Assembly (NCBI GenBank): GCA_902778115.1
Contig: CACYWG010000006.1
Coordinates: 1-64,000, forward strand
Direction: 5' to 3'
Source of the DNA: Oscillospiraceae bacterium
GTDB taxonomy: Bacteria; Bacillota; Clostridia; Oscillospirales; Oscillospiraceae
DNA length: 64,000 bases
This document shows positions 8,006 to 16,867 of the stretch, piece after piece (positions within the stretch are counted from its first letter, which is position 1; the number at the start of each line of letters is the position of its first letter). The notes under the pieces are model-generated. The model worked only from the letters and a program-made list of their open reading frames with translations, searched no databases and was not told where the DNA came from. The position numbers and the translations under genes are program-made.

Positions 8006-9580
8006 ATGGAAAGAAAAGCCTTCGGCATTGACCTTGGCACGACCAACAGTGCCATTGCGCTGTATGAAAACGAAGAGGTCAGCATTCTGAAAAACATGGA
8101 GGGCTTTGATATTACGCCTTCCGTGATCTTCTTTACGGGCGTTACCCCTTCCGGGGATGACGACATGCTGGTGGGCGAGTATGCCAAGAATGCCGCCGCC
8201 ACCAACCCGGACAACGTGGTGCAGTTCATCAAACGCCGTATGGGACAGAGCGGACCGCAGTTTAATCACATTGGCCCCAGCGGCAAGGAATACACACCGG
8301 AGATGCTCTCTGCGTTCATCCTCCGCAAAATAGCCCAGGATGCGGAGCAGTTTGTCGGCGCGGGAGAAGTCAAGGATGTTGTTATCACCGTTCCCGCCTA
8401 TTTTGATGACGCACGACGCACCGCCACCAAGCAGGCCGGCGCCATTGCTGGGCTGAATGTGCTTGCCGTCATCAACGAGCCCACAGCCGCTGCCATCGCC
8501 TTTGGCCTGGATAAAGGCGCTGACAGCCGGGTTTTGGTCTATGATCTGGGCGGAGGCACCTTTGACGTGACGATCATGGATATCAAGGGCAACCACTTTG
8601 ATACGCTCGCCACCGGCGGCGACCACGCGCTGGGCGGCTTTAACTTTGATGGAAAGATGTCGGAGTTGATTCAGCAAAAGCTCGTCGAACAGGGTATTGA
8701 ATTGGATGATGAAGACGACGCACTCTTTGCGGAGATCCGTGAAAAGGCGGAGAAGGCAAAGCTGCAGCTCTCCAGCGTCCAGAGCACCCGCCCGGTCTTT
8801 ACCATCAACGGCAAGACCTGCCGTATTGAAATTACGCGAGAGGAGTTCGAGACTGCCACCGCAGACCTGATGCAGCGCACCAAGATCCTGTTGGAGGAGG
8901 TCATGGCGGACAAGAATATCAGCTGGGCTGAAATCGATGAGCTCTTGGTCGTAGGCGGTTCGACCCGTATGCCCATGGTAAAAAGAATGCTGGAGGAGCT
9001 CTCTGGCAAGTCCATCACCTACAAAATCGACCCGGATACCGCGGTAGCTCAGGGGGCGGCGATCTTTGCCAGCACCTTTGATCTCAACGCTGCGGAGGGA
9101 GCGCCCAAAAATGACGCCCGTGCCGGCGGCGAAGCCGACTGGGTCACCAATAAGATCACCATTTCGGATGTTACCAGCCAGTCTCTCGGCGTCATTACGC
9201 TGGACTATGATACCAGACGAGAACAGAACACCATCATCATCCCACACAACAGCAAGATCCCCACGACCCGCTCTGTTGAAGTATACACGGTGGATGACAA
9301 CCAGACCCGGCTGCGTGTGCGCGTTACAGAGGGGGATGAGACGGATGTGGAGTTTGTCAAGGTAATTGGCAGCAGCACCTTATCCATCCCTCCATATCCG
9401 AAGGGATCTCCGGTGGAGATCATCTATGCCTATGACCCGGATCAGACTGTATTTATTGAAGTCATCGACAAGGTAACCAATCAGAGTTTGGGAACCTTCC
9501 AGGTAGACCGCGCCTCCAACCTTACTGCTGACCAGGTCGCCCGGGCTACAGGCGTGGTAGGGCGCGCAAATGTCGAGTAA
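8006..9580 (+). CDS. Hsp70 (DnaK-like) chaperone with shortened C-terminus
   Basis: 524 residues from ATG 8006 (AAGGAGGAG upstream), against about 610 for housekeeping DnaK. The ATPase domain is complete: GIDLGTTNS at the N-terminus, VPAYFDDARRTATKQAG, VYDLGGGTFDVTIMD and VVGGSTRMPMV. A beta-rich substrate-binding domain follows (SLGVITLDYDTR ... NSKIPTTRS), but the long helical lid and the C-terminal tail are essentially absent. It is encoded with its own GrpE-like and J-like partners, so it is a dedicated Hsp70 rather than the cell's main one. A client among the small helical proteins or the ATPase is plausible but not shown. Confidence 0.92.
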   Translation: MERKAFGIDLGTTNSAIALYENEEVSILKNMEGFDITPSVIFFTGVTPSGDDDMLVGEYAKNAAATNPDNVVQFIKRRMGQSGPQFNHIGPSGKEYTPEMLSAFILRKIAQDAEQFVGAGEVKDVVITVPAYFDDARRTATKQAGAIAGLNVLAVINEPTAAAIAFGLDKGADSRVLVYDLGGGTFDVTIMDIKGNHFDTLATGGDHALGGFNFDGKMSELIQQKLVEQGIELDDEDDALFAEIREKAEKAKLQLSSVQSTRPVFTINGKTCRIEITREEFETATADLMQRTKILLEEVMADKNISWAEIDELLVVGGSTRMPMVKRMLEELSGKSITYKIDPDTAVAQGAAIFASTFDLNAAEGAPKNDARAGGEADWVTNKITISDVTSQSLGVITLDYDTRREQNTIIIPHNSKIPTTRSVEVYTVDDNQTRLRVRVTEGDETDVEFVKVIGSSTLSIPPYPKGSPVEIIYAYDPDQTVFIEVIDKVTNQSLGTFQVDRASNLTADQVARATGVVGRANVE

Positions 9581-9597
9581 GGGAAGGGAGTGTTCTG

Positions 9598-10137
9598 ATG
9601 TCAGCTTTTGACGAATTGGAGCCTGTTCCGGAGGTTTTTCCGGAAGCCGAGCCTAAAACGGAGGCAGCAGCCGCCCCTGCGGCGTCGGAACCGCAGGTGG
9701 TATATACCCATGACGAAGAAAGCCTGCGCGAGTTGCGCGATGAAGTAGCTGCGCTGCGCGACCTTTTTACCCGGCGCCTGATGGAAGACAAACAGAAAAC
9801 CGAGTTGATCAAGACTCTTGGGGATGGAGCCAGATTTGCTTTCATTGAGCCGTTCCTTTATGAAATCATTCTGTTGCTCGACCGTCTGGACCGGGCAGAG
9901 GATGATTTCTCAAGGTCTGTGCGCGACGAACTGTTTGATATTCTCCAGCGCCGTGGCCTGGAGCGGATTGAAGTAAAGCGGGAGTTTGATCCCAGACTTT
10001 ACAAGGCAGTCCGCGTGACCGAAAGCGCAGAAGTAAGCGCCTTGACTGTAACGGGGCTTGTTCGCCGGGGATACATTTTCTCCGGTAAGGTCATTCGACC
10101 GGCGGAGGTCGTCGTTGCAAGACCCGGAAAGTTTTAA
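9598..10137 (+). CDS. GrpE-like nucleotide exchange factor
   Basis: 179 residues. A Pro/Glu/Ala-rich N-terminus is followed by a coiled coil (ESLRELRDEVAALRDLFTRR). The C-terminal beta domain carries the GrpE-type ending (VRRGYIFSGKVIRPAEVVVA). It lies 17 bp after the Hsp70 gene, as expected for its exchange factor. Divergence from housekeeping GrpE is clear, so family assignment rests on the C-terminal pattern and context. Confidence 0.82.
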   Translation: MSAFDELEPVPEVFPEAEPKTEAAAAPAASEPQVVYTHDEESLRELRDEVAALRDLFTRRLMEDKQKTELIKTLGDGARFAFIEPFLYEIILLLDRLDRAEDDFSRSVRDELFDILQRRGLERIEVKREFDPRLYKAVRVTESAEVSALTVTGLVRRGYIFSGKVIRPAEVVVARPGKF

Positions 10138-10154
10138 GCAGGAGAAAAATCGAT

Positions 10155-11891
10155 ATGACGAATTTCTATGAGGAATTAAAGCTAGACACGAACGCCTCCG
10201 CATCGGAGATTTCAGCAGAGCTGGTGCGCCTGGAATCGGTGTGGCACAAGCGAGAGATGTCCCGTCCAGAGCTGGCTGCGGAAAAGCTGGCGCTGATCGT
10301 TCAGGCCAAGAAGATTTTTGCAACGGACGCCTCCAAGGCGCAGTATGATCGGGAGCTGAACGCTCCTGTGAAGGAGTCTGCTCCAGACGATCCGGACGCC
10401 GCGCGAAAGGCACAGTTTCAAAAGTGGTATAACGATGCGATCAACTATTATAGCGCCGGTCAAACGGATCTTGCCAAAACAGCGATCGAGCGCGCCGCGG
10501 GCTACGGCGTGAATGAGGACGACTCTGAATACTATCTTTGGGCATCCCGGATTTATCGGAGAAACGGCGACCTGACCACGGCACTGAGCCAAATCAACCG
10601 GGCTATCGTCAACGACGCCGATGTGCCGGAGTATTATCTGGAAAAGGCCTTTGTTCTGGAAGCAATGCAGCTCCAGGCCTATCGCAATAGCGCGGACAAC
10701 GCGGCGACGCTCCTGCGCCAGCAGCGGGATACACTGATGGACGCGGCGGACAAGGCGGCCTTTCGCCAAGACAACGACGCTCGTGGCCGCGCCTATGGTA
10801 TGATGGCCTTTTCCTTGTATTTTGGCCAGCAAAAGGACGAAAAGCAGGCGGAGGATTTCGTGCAGGAAGCGCTTCGTCTGGGTGACCGCTGGGGCAATGC
10901 ACAGCGCGTGCTGGACGACATGAACAAAAAGCGAGACGCCCGGAATCAGGCTGAGAGGGAAGCGCAGGCTCGCCGGGACGCCCTTGCCAGACAGAAGCGT
11001 GAGAAGCAGGAAGCCGCTGAGCGGGCAGAGAGGGAACGGCAGGAGGCCATTCGCCGGAAGAAAGCCAGAAAGCGCAGAAACGTCCTCATAGTCTTGGCAA
11101 TTCTGGTCGTGGGTGGACTAGCCGCGCTGGGTATGGTGCGTGCCAATCTCACCGGCATCGGCTCTCATGTGAAATACCGCTTCGACCAAGCCTCTGGCAC
11201 GCTTACCATCAGCGGGACGGGAGAAACCCGCGATTTCCCCACCGGCCTTTTGCCTGGTATGGGATTGAACTGGGCTCCTTGGGAGCAGAGCCGCAACAGC
11301 TACAGCGAGATCTGCGCTGTCATTGCCCCCATCGGTTTTGACGCTTACGATGTGCGGTCGCTGGAGCTGGACGAGCGCATCACCTATATCGGCGATGAGA
11401 TCTTTAACTTCCCCAACCTCGCCGGGGAGCTGACCATCCCGTCGGGGGTCAGAGCCATCGGCGGCTGCGCCTTTGAAAATACCGACTCACTTGAAACCGT
11501 TTATCTTTCAAATTCCATTGAGTCGATTGCGACAACTGCCTTCACCGGGAAAACGACGCTTGTCTTTGACGGCACGCTGGAGGAGTGGAGTCAGGTCGGC
11601 GTCCACACGCATTTGGGCAACGGCTACGCAGAAGATAAACCCGGCGGCTTTAATACGCGCAGATGTTATGCGGTCTATTGCAACAACGGCTCCATCACCC
11701 GAAGCGAAGAAATGCGCAGCTATTATTATGACTCTTCCCGCACTGTGACCGTGCAGTATGACGGCACACTGGGGCAGTTTCGTGCCGCATTCGGCTGGAT
11801 TGACCCGGAGGACTATGATACCGGCCGGTTCGTAGCGCAGGTCGTTTGCACGGACGGCGTCATCGATCCGACGGCCGGTGAGAGTTGGTAA
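10155..11891 (+). CDS. J-like/TPR membrane protein with BspA-type repeats
   Basis: 578 residues. The first 70 have the J-domain plan (FYEELKLD ... AKKIFATDASKAQYDREL) but the HPD tripeptide that stimulates Hsp70 is replaced within WHKREMSRPE. TPR-like helices cover about 90-250, then a highly charged coiled coil rich in Arg/Glu, one transmembrane helix at about 313-333, and a region with BspA/LRR_5-like repeats (LTIPSGVRAIGGCAFENTDSLETVYLS) plus a C-terminal beta domain. The likely topology is J and TPR inside, repeats outside. It is a near-duplicate of the next gene over the first 250 residues. Confidence 0.8.
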   Translation: MTNFYEELKLDTNASASEISAELVRLESVWHKREMSRPELAAEKLALIVQAKKIFATDASKAQYDRELNAPVKESAPDDPDAARKAQFQKWYNDAINYYSAGQTDLAKTAIERAAGYGVNEDDSEYYLWASRIYRRNGDLTTALSQINRAIVNDADVPEYYLEKAFVLEAMQLQAYRNSADNAATLLRQQRDTLMDAADKAAFRQDNDARGRAYGMMAFSLYFGQQKDEKQAEDFVQEALRLGDRWGNAQRVLDDMNKKRDARNQAEREAQARRDALARQKREKQEAAERAERERQEAIRRKKARKRRNVLIVLAILVVGGLAALGMVRANLTGIGSHVKYRFDQASGTLTISGTGETRDFPTGLLPGMGLNWAPWEQSRNSYSEICAVIAPIGFDAYDVRSLELDERITYIGDEIFNFPNLAGELTIPSGVRAIGGCAFENTDSLETVYLSNSIESIATTAFTGKTTLVFDGTLEEWSQVGVHTHLGNGYAEDKPGGFNTRRCYAVYCNNGSITRSEEMRSYYYDSSRTVTVQYDGTLGQFRAAFGWIDPEDYDTGRFVAQVVCTDGVIDPTAGESW

Positions 11892-11909
11892 GGAAAGGGC
11901 AGATGCAAA

Positions 11910-13199
11910 ATGACGAACTTTTATGAAGAACTAAAGCTGGACAAAACAGCCTCCGCCTCGGAACTCACAGCGGAGTTGCTGCGGCTGGAATCGGTCTGGC
12001 ATAAGCGCGAAATGTCCCGCCCCGAGCTGGCTGCGGAGAAACTGGTGCAGATCAACGAAGCAAAGAAGGTCTTTGCTTCAGACACCGCTAAAGCGCAGTA
12101 TGACCGGGAATTGAACGCTGTTCCTGTTCAGACGGTGCCTGAAGATCCGGATGCCGAACGGCGCGCGCAGTTTCAGAAATGGTATCAAAATGCCCTCAGT
12201 TACTACCAGGAGACGCAGTACGATCTGGCCAAAACCGCTATCGAGAGGGCGGCAGGCTGTGGGACAAACGAAGATGATACGGTTTTCTTCTGCAACGCGT
12301 CTCGGATATATCGAAATAACGGAGATTTGACGACAGCGCTTAATTATGTCAACCGCGCTATCCTCAGCGATCCGACGGATCCGGAAAACTACATCGAAAA
12401 GGCCTTCGTCTTGGAGGCACAGTACCGTCAGGCACTTCAGAACCGCGGAAACTCCGCTGACCTGCTGCGGCAGTGGCGCGATGCGCTGGAGCAGGCCATC
12501 AAACGCAGTTCAGCCGGTTTTTACCGGGACGGCGAAGCTCGCGCTTGCGGAATGCTGGCTTTCTCTCTGCATTTCAGCCAGCCGCAGGATGAGGCGAGGG
12601 CAGAAGAGTTGGCCCGCCAGGCGGTCAAGCTGGGCGATCGCTGGGGCAACGCCCAGCGGGTACTGGACGACATGGAGGAAAAGCGGGCGGCTGCTGAAAA
12701 GGCCGAGAGAGATGCCCAAACGCGCCGCGCCGAAGCCGAACGACAAAACCGTGAACGGCAGATGCAGCTTGCTCAGGCTGAACAACAGCGTCAGCAACGT
12801 CAGAACGCTATGGCGGAAAAGGATAATAAAGCTAAAATCCTCTACATGCTGGGCTGGGCAGGCGTGATTCTCTCGGCAGGTTTGACCTTCCTTCCCAGCC
12901 GCACGACCTTCATCATCATTCTGAAAACGCTTTTTGTTTTCGGAGCTGTTGTTTTGCTGAACTATGCAGATACCTTTAAAAACGGCTATAGTGCGCGCCT
13001 GATCACCGCCGTCAGCTCGGTCCTGGGCGTGGCCTATTGCTTTGTGGCATCTACGGCAGCCTATACCATTATGGGTTACAGTGCAAGAAGCGCCTCTCGT
13101 ACCTGTACGCTGGTGCTGATTCTGCTTGCAATCTTTTTCGTGCTGATGTTCACAGCCAAGGCTATGGGGAAAAAAGCGGATCAAAAGACAAGATTCTGA
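11910..13199 (+). CDS. J-like/TPR membrane protein, paralogue
   Basis: 429 residues. The J-like domain is almost identical to that of the upstream gene, again without HPD. TPR-like helices and a Gln/Arg/Glu-rich coiled coil (about 255-300) follow, then four hydrophobic helices to the C-terminus instead of a repeat domain. The pair arose by duplication with exchange of the C-terminal half. It would tether an Hsp70-interacting module to the membrane. Confidence 0.78.
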   Translation: MTNFYEELKLDKTASASELTAELLRLESVWHKREMSRPELAAEKLVQINEAKKVFASDTAKAQYDRELNAVPVQTVPEDPDAERRAQFQKWYQNALSYYQETQYDLAKTAIERAAGCGTNEDDTVFFCNASRIYRNNGDLTTALNYVNRAILSDPTDPENYIEKAFVLEAQYRQALQNRGNSADLLRQWRDALEQAIKRSSAGFYRDGEARACGMLAFSLHFSQPQDEARAEELARQAVKLGDRWGNAQRVLDDMEEKRAAAEKAERDAQTRRAEAERQNRERQMQLAQAEQQRQQRQNAMAEKDNKAKILYMLGWAGVILSAGLTFLPSRTTFIIILKTLFVFGAVVLLNYADTFKNGYSARLITAVSSVLGVAYCFVASTAAYTIMGYSARSASRTCTLVLILLAIFFVLMFTAKAMGKKADQKTRF

Positions 13200-13215
13200 A
13201 TGGAGAGAAATAGCA

Positions 13216-14931
13216 ATGGGAAAAATCAAAACTGATACCGTAGAATTTACTACCCAGCGCAGTCTGAGAGATCTTACTGCAGCGCTGCGTCGCGCGATCG
13301 ACGCCACCAAGGCGCAGGTTGAGCAGCTGGAAGACGATCCGTTGGAGATGATGGACGACATTAAACCGCAGGTGGCGGTGCTTCTTTCGGGCAGCAACTT
13401 CATGGGCGGAAGCCGTATGTGGGGCGTTCAGGTCATTCTGTATGATTTCGGCAATCGCCGGGCGGCGCAACTCGTCGCGATCGGCGAGGGCTTCGGCGCA
13501 GGCGTAATGAGCTATTATACCGGCGGATATTTTGAGCTGCGCGACGGCAAACGCCGCCGGGATAAGATCCTGGCAATCCTCACCGAAAACGATCCCAGCG
13601 CACAGAAAGGCATTTCTCTGGAGGACGAAGCTGAAGAAACGCCTCTATCCTATGCTGAGCTGACAGCGACGCCTGCGGTTGTATCCGGTGCGACGCCTGC
13701 GGGAGTCGCAGCGAGATCCTCTTCCGGGGTGAGGGCTCCGGTGTCTCCGGACGGGGTTGATCCAAACACCAGCTTTCTATTCCAGAAAATGCAGCAAAAT
13801 CGCTCTGCGGTCGCGGATTTTACCCAGGAGCAGATGGACAACGTGGCGTATAAACTGTTCGCGTTGGATTGCGAGAAGTTTGCCGACCTGCACCCGGATT
13901 TCCCAGCGCGAAGCGAGCTGAAGTTGATCCGCGCTCTGGAAACAGAGGAGGGTACGCAGGATCGCTATCTCTACCAGCCGTACTTAGATCTGTTCCCGGA
14001 GCAAAATGAAGCAATGGCCCGGGGAATCAATGCAATCAAAATCTGGGCTAGTTCTCACCCTGATGATGCTTTTGCTGCTTTGCTTTGTGCCGGAATCAGT
14101 GAAATAACCGACGATCACGAGGGAGCCAATCAGTCGCTTTATCGTGTGATGATTCTGGAAAGTCGCGGAGCAGCGGTCGATGACCTGCTAGTCACCTGGG
14201 TGCAGACTGCATGGGCAAGTGGATTTGAGAACTGGTATTATCAGCGGTTCGGGGCTAATAATTCAGCATCTCGATCAGTTTCTCAGCCTGCATCGACCGT
14301 CCCCGACACTATGGGTGGAGCCGCTCCCGTTCAGCCTGCAGACAAAAGCGCCAATAAGGCTCCGGTACAGCCAAATAGAAACAAAGCAAGGCATGAGGCG
14401 GAAGAGCCAGTATCCCTGTTTCAAAGCCTTAAGGCAAACACACAGGGCTATAAGATGGCGTTTTTCACTGCAATCGCTGCAATTGCTTTAGTTCTTCTCG
14501 CCGTATTGAGCAGATACACCTCTCTGCTAAGTCTCGCGGCGCCTCTGTTGTGGCTCGTTCTCGTGTTTATTGACCAGCGTCCCGACAGCGTCCCAATGGC
14601 GATTCCGGTGACGATCCAGGCGGTGCTATCACTGCTTAACGGCTTTTCCGGCGGCATGCTTTCCATCCTTGGCACACTTCTCATCGTGGCGATCACTGTG
14701 CTGTACTGGCTGTTGGTGCTCAAAAAGGGGATACCGCAGATTCAATCCGCAAGGCTTTTGGTCCTGCTGCTCGGAATCCGCGCCCTGCTTGTGCTTGTCA
14801 ACGCGTTCGGGATGCTCAGATACAGCATCCTTCTTACACTTGGCACGTTGGGCGCCTGCGCGCTGATGCTCTCGATGGCAGCGGCAATCTATTATTCCAG
14901 CAGGGAGTCGATTACCTCAAACTCCAAATGA
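13216..14931 (+). CDS. Polytopic membrane protein closing the Hsp70/FtsK operon
   Basis: 571 residues of unknown family. An N-terminal globular domain (about 1-120; TVEFTTQRSLRDLTAALR) is followed by a Pro/Ala/Ser-rich linker, a helical domain with a TPR-like pattern (about 195-350), a second disordered linker, and six or so transmembrane helices (about 415-560). There is no signal peptide. Position and topology make it a candidate membrane component for the FtsK-type ATPase, which has no membrane segment of its own. Confidence 0.72.
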   Translation: MGKIKTDTVEFTTQRSLRDLTAALRRAIDATKAQVEQLEDDPLEMMDDIKPQVAVLLSGSNFMGGSRMWGVQVILYDFGNRRAAQLVAIGEGFGAGVMSYYTGGYFELRDGKRRRDKILAILTENDPSAQKGISLEDEAEETPLSYAELTATPAVVSGATPAGVAARSSSGVRAPVSPDGVDPNTSFLFQKMQQNRSAVADFTQEQMDNVAYKLFALDCEKFADLHPDFPARSELKLIRALETEEGTQDRYLYQPYLDLFPEQNEAMARGINAIKIWASSHPDDAFAALLCAGISEITDDHEGANQSLYRVMILESRGAAVDDLLVTWVQTAWASGFENWYYQRFGANNSASRSVSQPASTVPDTMGGAAPVQPADKSANKAPVQPNRNKARHEAEEPVSLFQSLKANTQGYKMAFFTAIAAIALVLLAVLSRYTSLLSLAAPLLWLVLVFIDQRPDSVPMAIPVTIQAVLSLLNGFSGGMLSILGTLLIVAITVLYWLLVLKKGIPQIQSARLLVLLLGIRALLVLVNAFGMLRYSILLTLGTLGACALMLSMAAAIYYSSRESITSNSK

Positions 14932-15003
14932 CTTTCTGGTTTATGTAGTACATTAATGCAAACAAGATTAAGTTTGGGCCTGCTCCCTCAAAAAATGAAA
15001 AAA

Positions 15004-15036
15004 GCCTCTGAACCGGTGACGGTTCAGAGGCTTTTT
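15004..15036 (+). terminator. Terminator of the FtsK/Hsp70 operon
   Basis: Perfect 11-bp stem GCCTCTGAACC / GGTTCAGAGGC around GGTGAC, followed by TTTTT and preceded by an A-run, 72 bp after the last stop codon. Confidence 0.9.
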
Positions 15037-15064
15037 CATAGCTACTCATTAGGCGCAAAGCTTT

Positions 15065-15084
15065 CTGCGTAAGGTCTGCGTAAG
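15065..15084. repeat. Two CTGCGTAAG repeats 11 bp apart, outside the element
   Basis: CTGCGTAAG lies at 15,065-15,073 and 15,076-15,084. The 11-bp period equals that of the TGGCGTAAA pair at 31,414 and 31,425 inside the right end of the neighbouring element. These may be arm-type sites of a related integrase and mark the right end of a second element. Confidence 0.5.
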
Positions 15085-15169
15085 CTCGAACTTTTCACGT
15101 TCAAAAGTTTGCGTTTTCATGAAGATCAGATACCAATTCGTTGACTTTCTTTCTTGAAAGTTACGGCTT

Positions 15170-15183
15170 AGTACATGCCGCCC
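15170..15183. repeat. Left attachment core (attL)
   Basis: AGTACATGCCGCCC. Read on the minus strand with the preceding bases it still spells Gly-Gly-Met-Tyr-stop (TAA), the end of a GroEL, showing that this copy derives from the target gene end. Confidence 0.82.
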
Positions 15184-15295
15184 GTTAGGATTTGAAACGG
15201 GTTTCGCGCAATCTAATGTTCAAAAAACGTAGTAATTTCAATGGCTTGCCGCTCTTTTTGCTTCGTTTTTGCAAGATGAAAGAGTTCTCCAAAAA

Positions 15296-15357
15296 TGGCG
15301 TAAATCTTCAAAAATCTACATATCTCTTTCGCAAGCTGGCGTAGAGACTGGCGTAAA
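15296..15357. promoter_or_regulatory. Arm-type integrase sites, left end
   Basis: TGGCGTAAA at 15,296-15,304 and 15,349-15,357, and TGGCGTAGA at 15,337-15,345. The same nonamer clusters at the right end of the element. Tn916-type integrases bind such arm repeats with their N-terminal domain. Another isolated copy is at 19,370-19,378. Confidence 0.65.
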
Positions 15358-15395
15358 TTTCGGAAAAAACCACTTAAAAAAAGCTCTGCGGTGTA

Positions 15396-16547
15396 TTAAC
15401 AAACGACAGCCCGAAAAGCCCTCTCTACAGACTCATAGTTGTTATGGGTGTAGATATCCAAGGTAACGCTGACATTGGAGTGCCCCATCAGATATTGCAG
15501 GCTCTTAACGTCAATCCCGGACTGTTGCATGTTGGTGCAGAAGGTGTGGCGGAGAACATGGGGCGTGACCGTCGGCATGTCGTTTCCGTGGATCTTCCGG
15601 TACTTCTTCTGCATCTGACGCATGTAGTTTTCCAAGTGCATTGCCACTTTCGGCTTCTCGTCCTTGTCCAGAAACAGAAAGCCGCTGCATCCGTCAATAA
15701 GGACTTCCACCTTGGGTGTAGGTCTGCTGGCCAAAACACGCCGAAACGCCATGTATGCTGCCTCCGACAAAGGAATGTTCCGTATACCGCTTGAGGTTTT
15801 CGGAGGGCAAACAAAATACGGTTTTTCTGCTGTGCGGCAGAGTTGGCGGCGAACAAAGATTTTTCGGCCTTTCAAATCAACATCAGATTTGGTGAGGCCG
15901 TACAGCTCACTCACCCGCAAACCCGTTTCCATCAAAATCACAATGTCGTCATAGTAATTGTTATTGCCATATTCTTGAATGAATTGCAGATACTTCTTCT
16001 GCTGTGCATCCGTCAACGCATCCCGTTTATAGGAATCATCGGGAAGTATATCTGACAGCTTGAACTTAAATGGATTCTTACGGATAATGTCATCATCCAC
16101 CGCCATTTCAAAAGCCGGACGGATAACGCTCTGCACAACGGTGATTGTATTACGCTTCATGCCGCTGTCATGGAGACTGATAAACCATTTTTTCGCATCC
16201 GACAGTCTCACAGAACGTATTTTCTTCTTCCCAAATTCTGACTCGTGAATCCTTCTCACCGCAGAGCCATATGCCCGCATCGTATTCTGCTTGACGTTCC
16301 GCTTTATGTCCATATAGCGGTCTACAAGCTCTGATACGGTGATTTCTCCGGCGGTATAATCAATTCCGTCTGCCAGATCGCGCTGCACATCTTCCTCTTT
16401 GCGTCGCAATTCATCCAGCGTCTTTGCGTAGATGCTCCTACGCTTGTTGTGTATATCCCAATAGCGATAATCATAGGTACCGTCCTTGCGCTGCGTCTCT
16501 CCGGCGCGGAGAACACGGCCCCGTTTATCTTTGCGCTTTTCTGCCAA
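15396..16547 (-). CDS. int: Tyrosine integrase (Tn916-like)
   Basis: 383 residues. An N-terminal arm-binding domain (about 1-65) and a SAM-like core-binding domain (about 68-160) precede the catalytic domain with Arg211 (ETGLRVSEL), Lys250, His330/Arg333 (HVLRHTFCT), His356 (GHSNVSVT) and nucleophile Tyr366 (LDIYTH). All key residues are intact, so the enzyme should be active. It recombines the 14-bp core at the groEL end. The stop codon lies 213 bp inside the left boundary, with arm-type sites between. Confidence 0.93.
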   Translation of the reverse strand: MAEKRKDKRGRVLRAGETQRKDGTYDYRYWDIHNKRRSIYAKTLDELRRKEEDVQRDLADGIDYTAGEITVSELVDRYMDIKRNVKQNTMRAYGSAVRRIHESEFGKKKIRSVRLSDAKKWFISLHDSGMKRNTITVVQSVIRPAFEMAVDDDIIRKNPFKFKLSDILPDDSYKRDALTDAQQKKYLQFIQEYGNNNYYDDIVILMETGLRVSELYGLTKSDVDLKGRKIFVRRQLCRTAEKPYFVCPPKTSSGIRNIPLSEAAYMAFRRVLASRPTPKVEVLIDGCSGFLFLDKDEKPKVAMHLENYMRQMQKKYRKIHGNDMPTVTPHVLRHTFCTNMQQSGIDVKSLQYLMGHSNVSVTLDIYTHNNYESVERAFRAVVC

Positions 16548-16621
16548 AACTTACAGCTCCTTTCCGAAAAGCGCCTTATGGATAGTACACACAATATACC
16601 ATATCAAAGGTGCTTTTTCAA

Positions 16622-16867
16622 TTAGATCGAGTATGCTTCTGCCAAATATTCATCGAATTGTTTTCGCTTGATCAGCCGCTTATTCCCTACAAACAGAACA
16701 AACGGGCAACGGTCATCGTCGCTGATCTCCCGCAGGCGGTTGATGCCGATGTTATACAGCTCCGCAGCCTCCGGCAGCGTCAGATTTGCTTTCTCCCAGA
16801 TCGGCACTTTCGGCGCCCCGCTGCCTTTGCTTTCGGGGATAAGAATTTCATCCCTGTCCATCAGCAT
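16622..16867 (-). CDS. xis: Excisionase (Tn916 Xis-like)
   Basis: 81 residues with a winged-helix/MerR-like core: LTLPEAAELYNIG followed by RLREISDDD and the wing segment FVLFVGNKRLIKRKQFDEYL. Proteins of this size and pattern sit directly upstream of Tn916-type integrases and bend the attachment DNA to favour excision. It overlaps the end of the DnaC-like gene by 7 bp, so it is translated with the replication genes. Confidence 0.88.
   Translation of the reverse strand: MLMDRDEILIPESKGSGAPKVPIWEKANLTLPEAAELYNIGINRLREISDDDRCPFVLFVGNKRLIKRKQFDEYLAEAYSI

Larger units (their letters stand above)
14932..15395. other. Junction between the Hsp70 island and the integrated element
   Basis: No gene in 464 bases. 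In order: the operon terminator (15,004), a pair of CTGCGTAAG sites (15,065-15,084), a small dyad ACTTTC/GAAAGT (about 15,144-15,161), the left attachment core (15,170-15,183), and three TGGCGTA sites (15,296-15,357) before the integrase stop. Confidence 0.7.
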
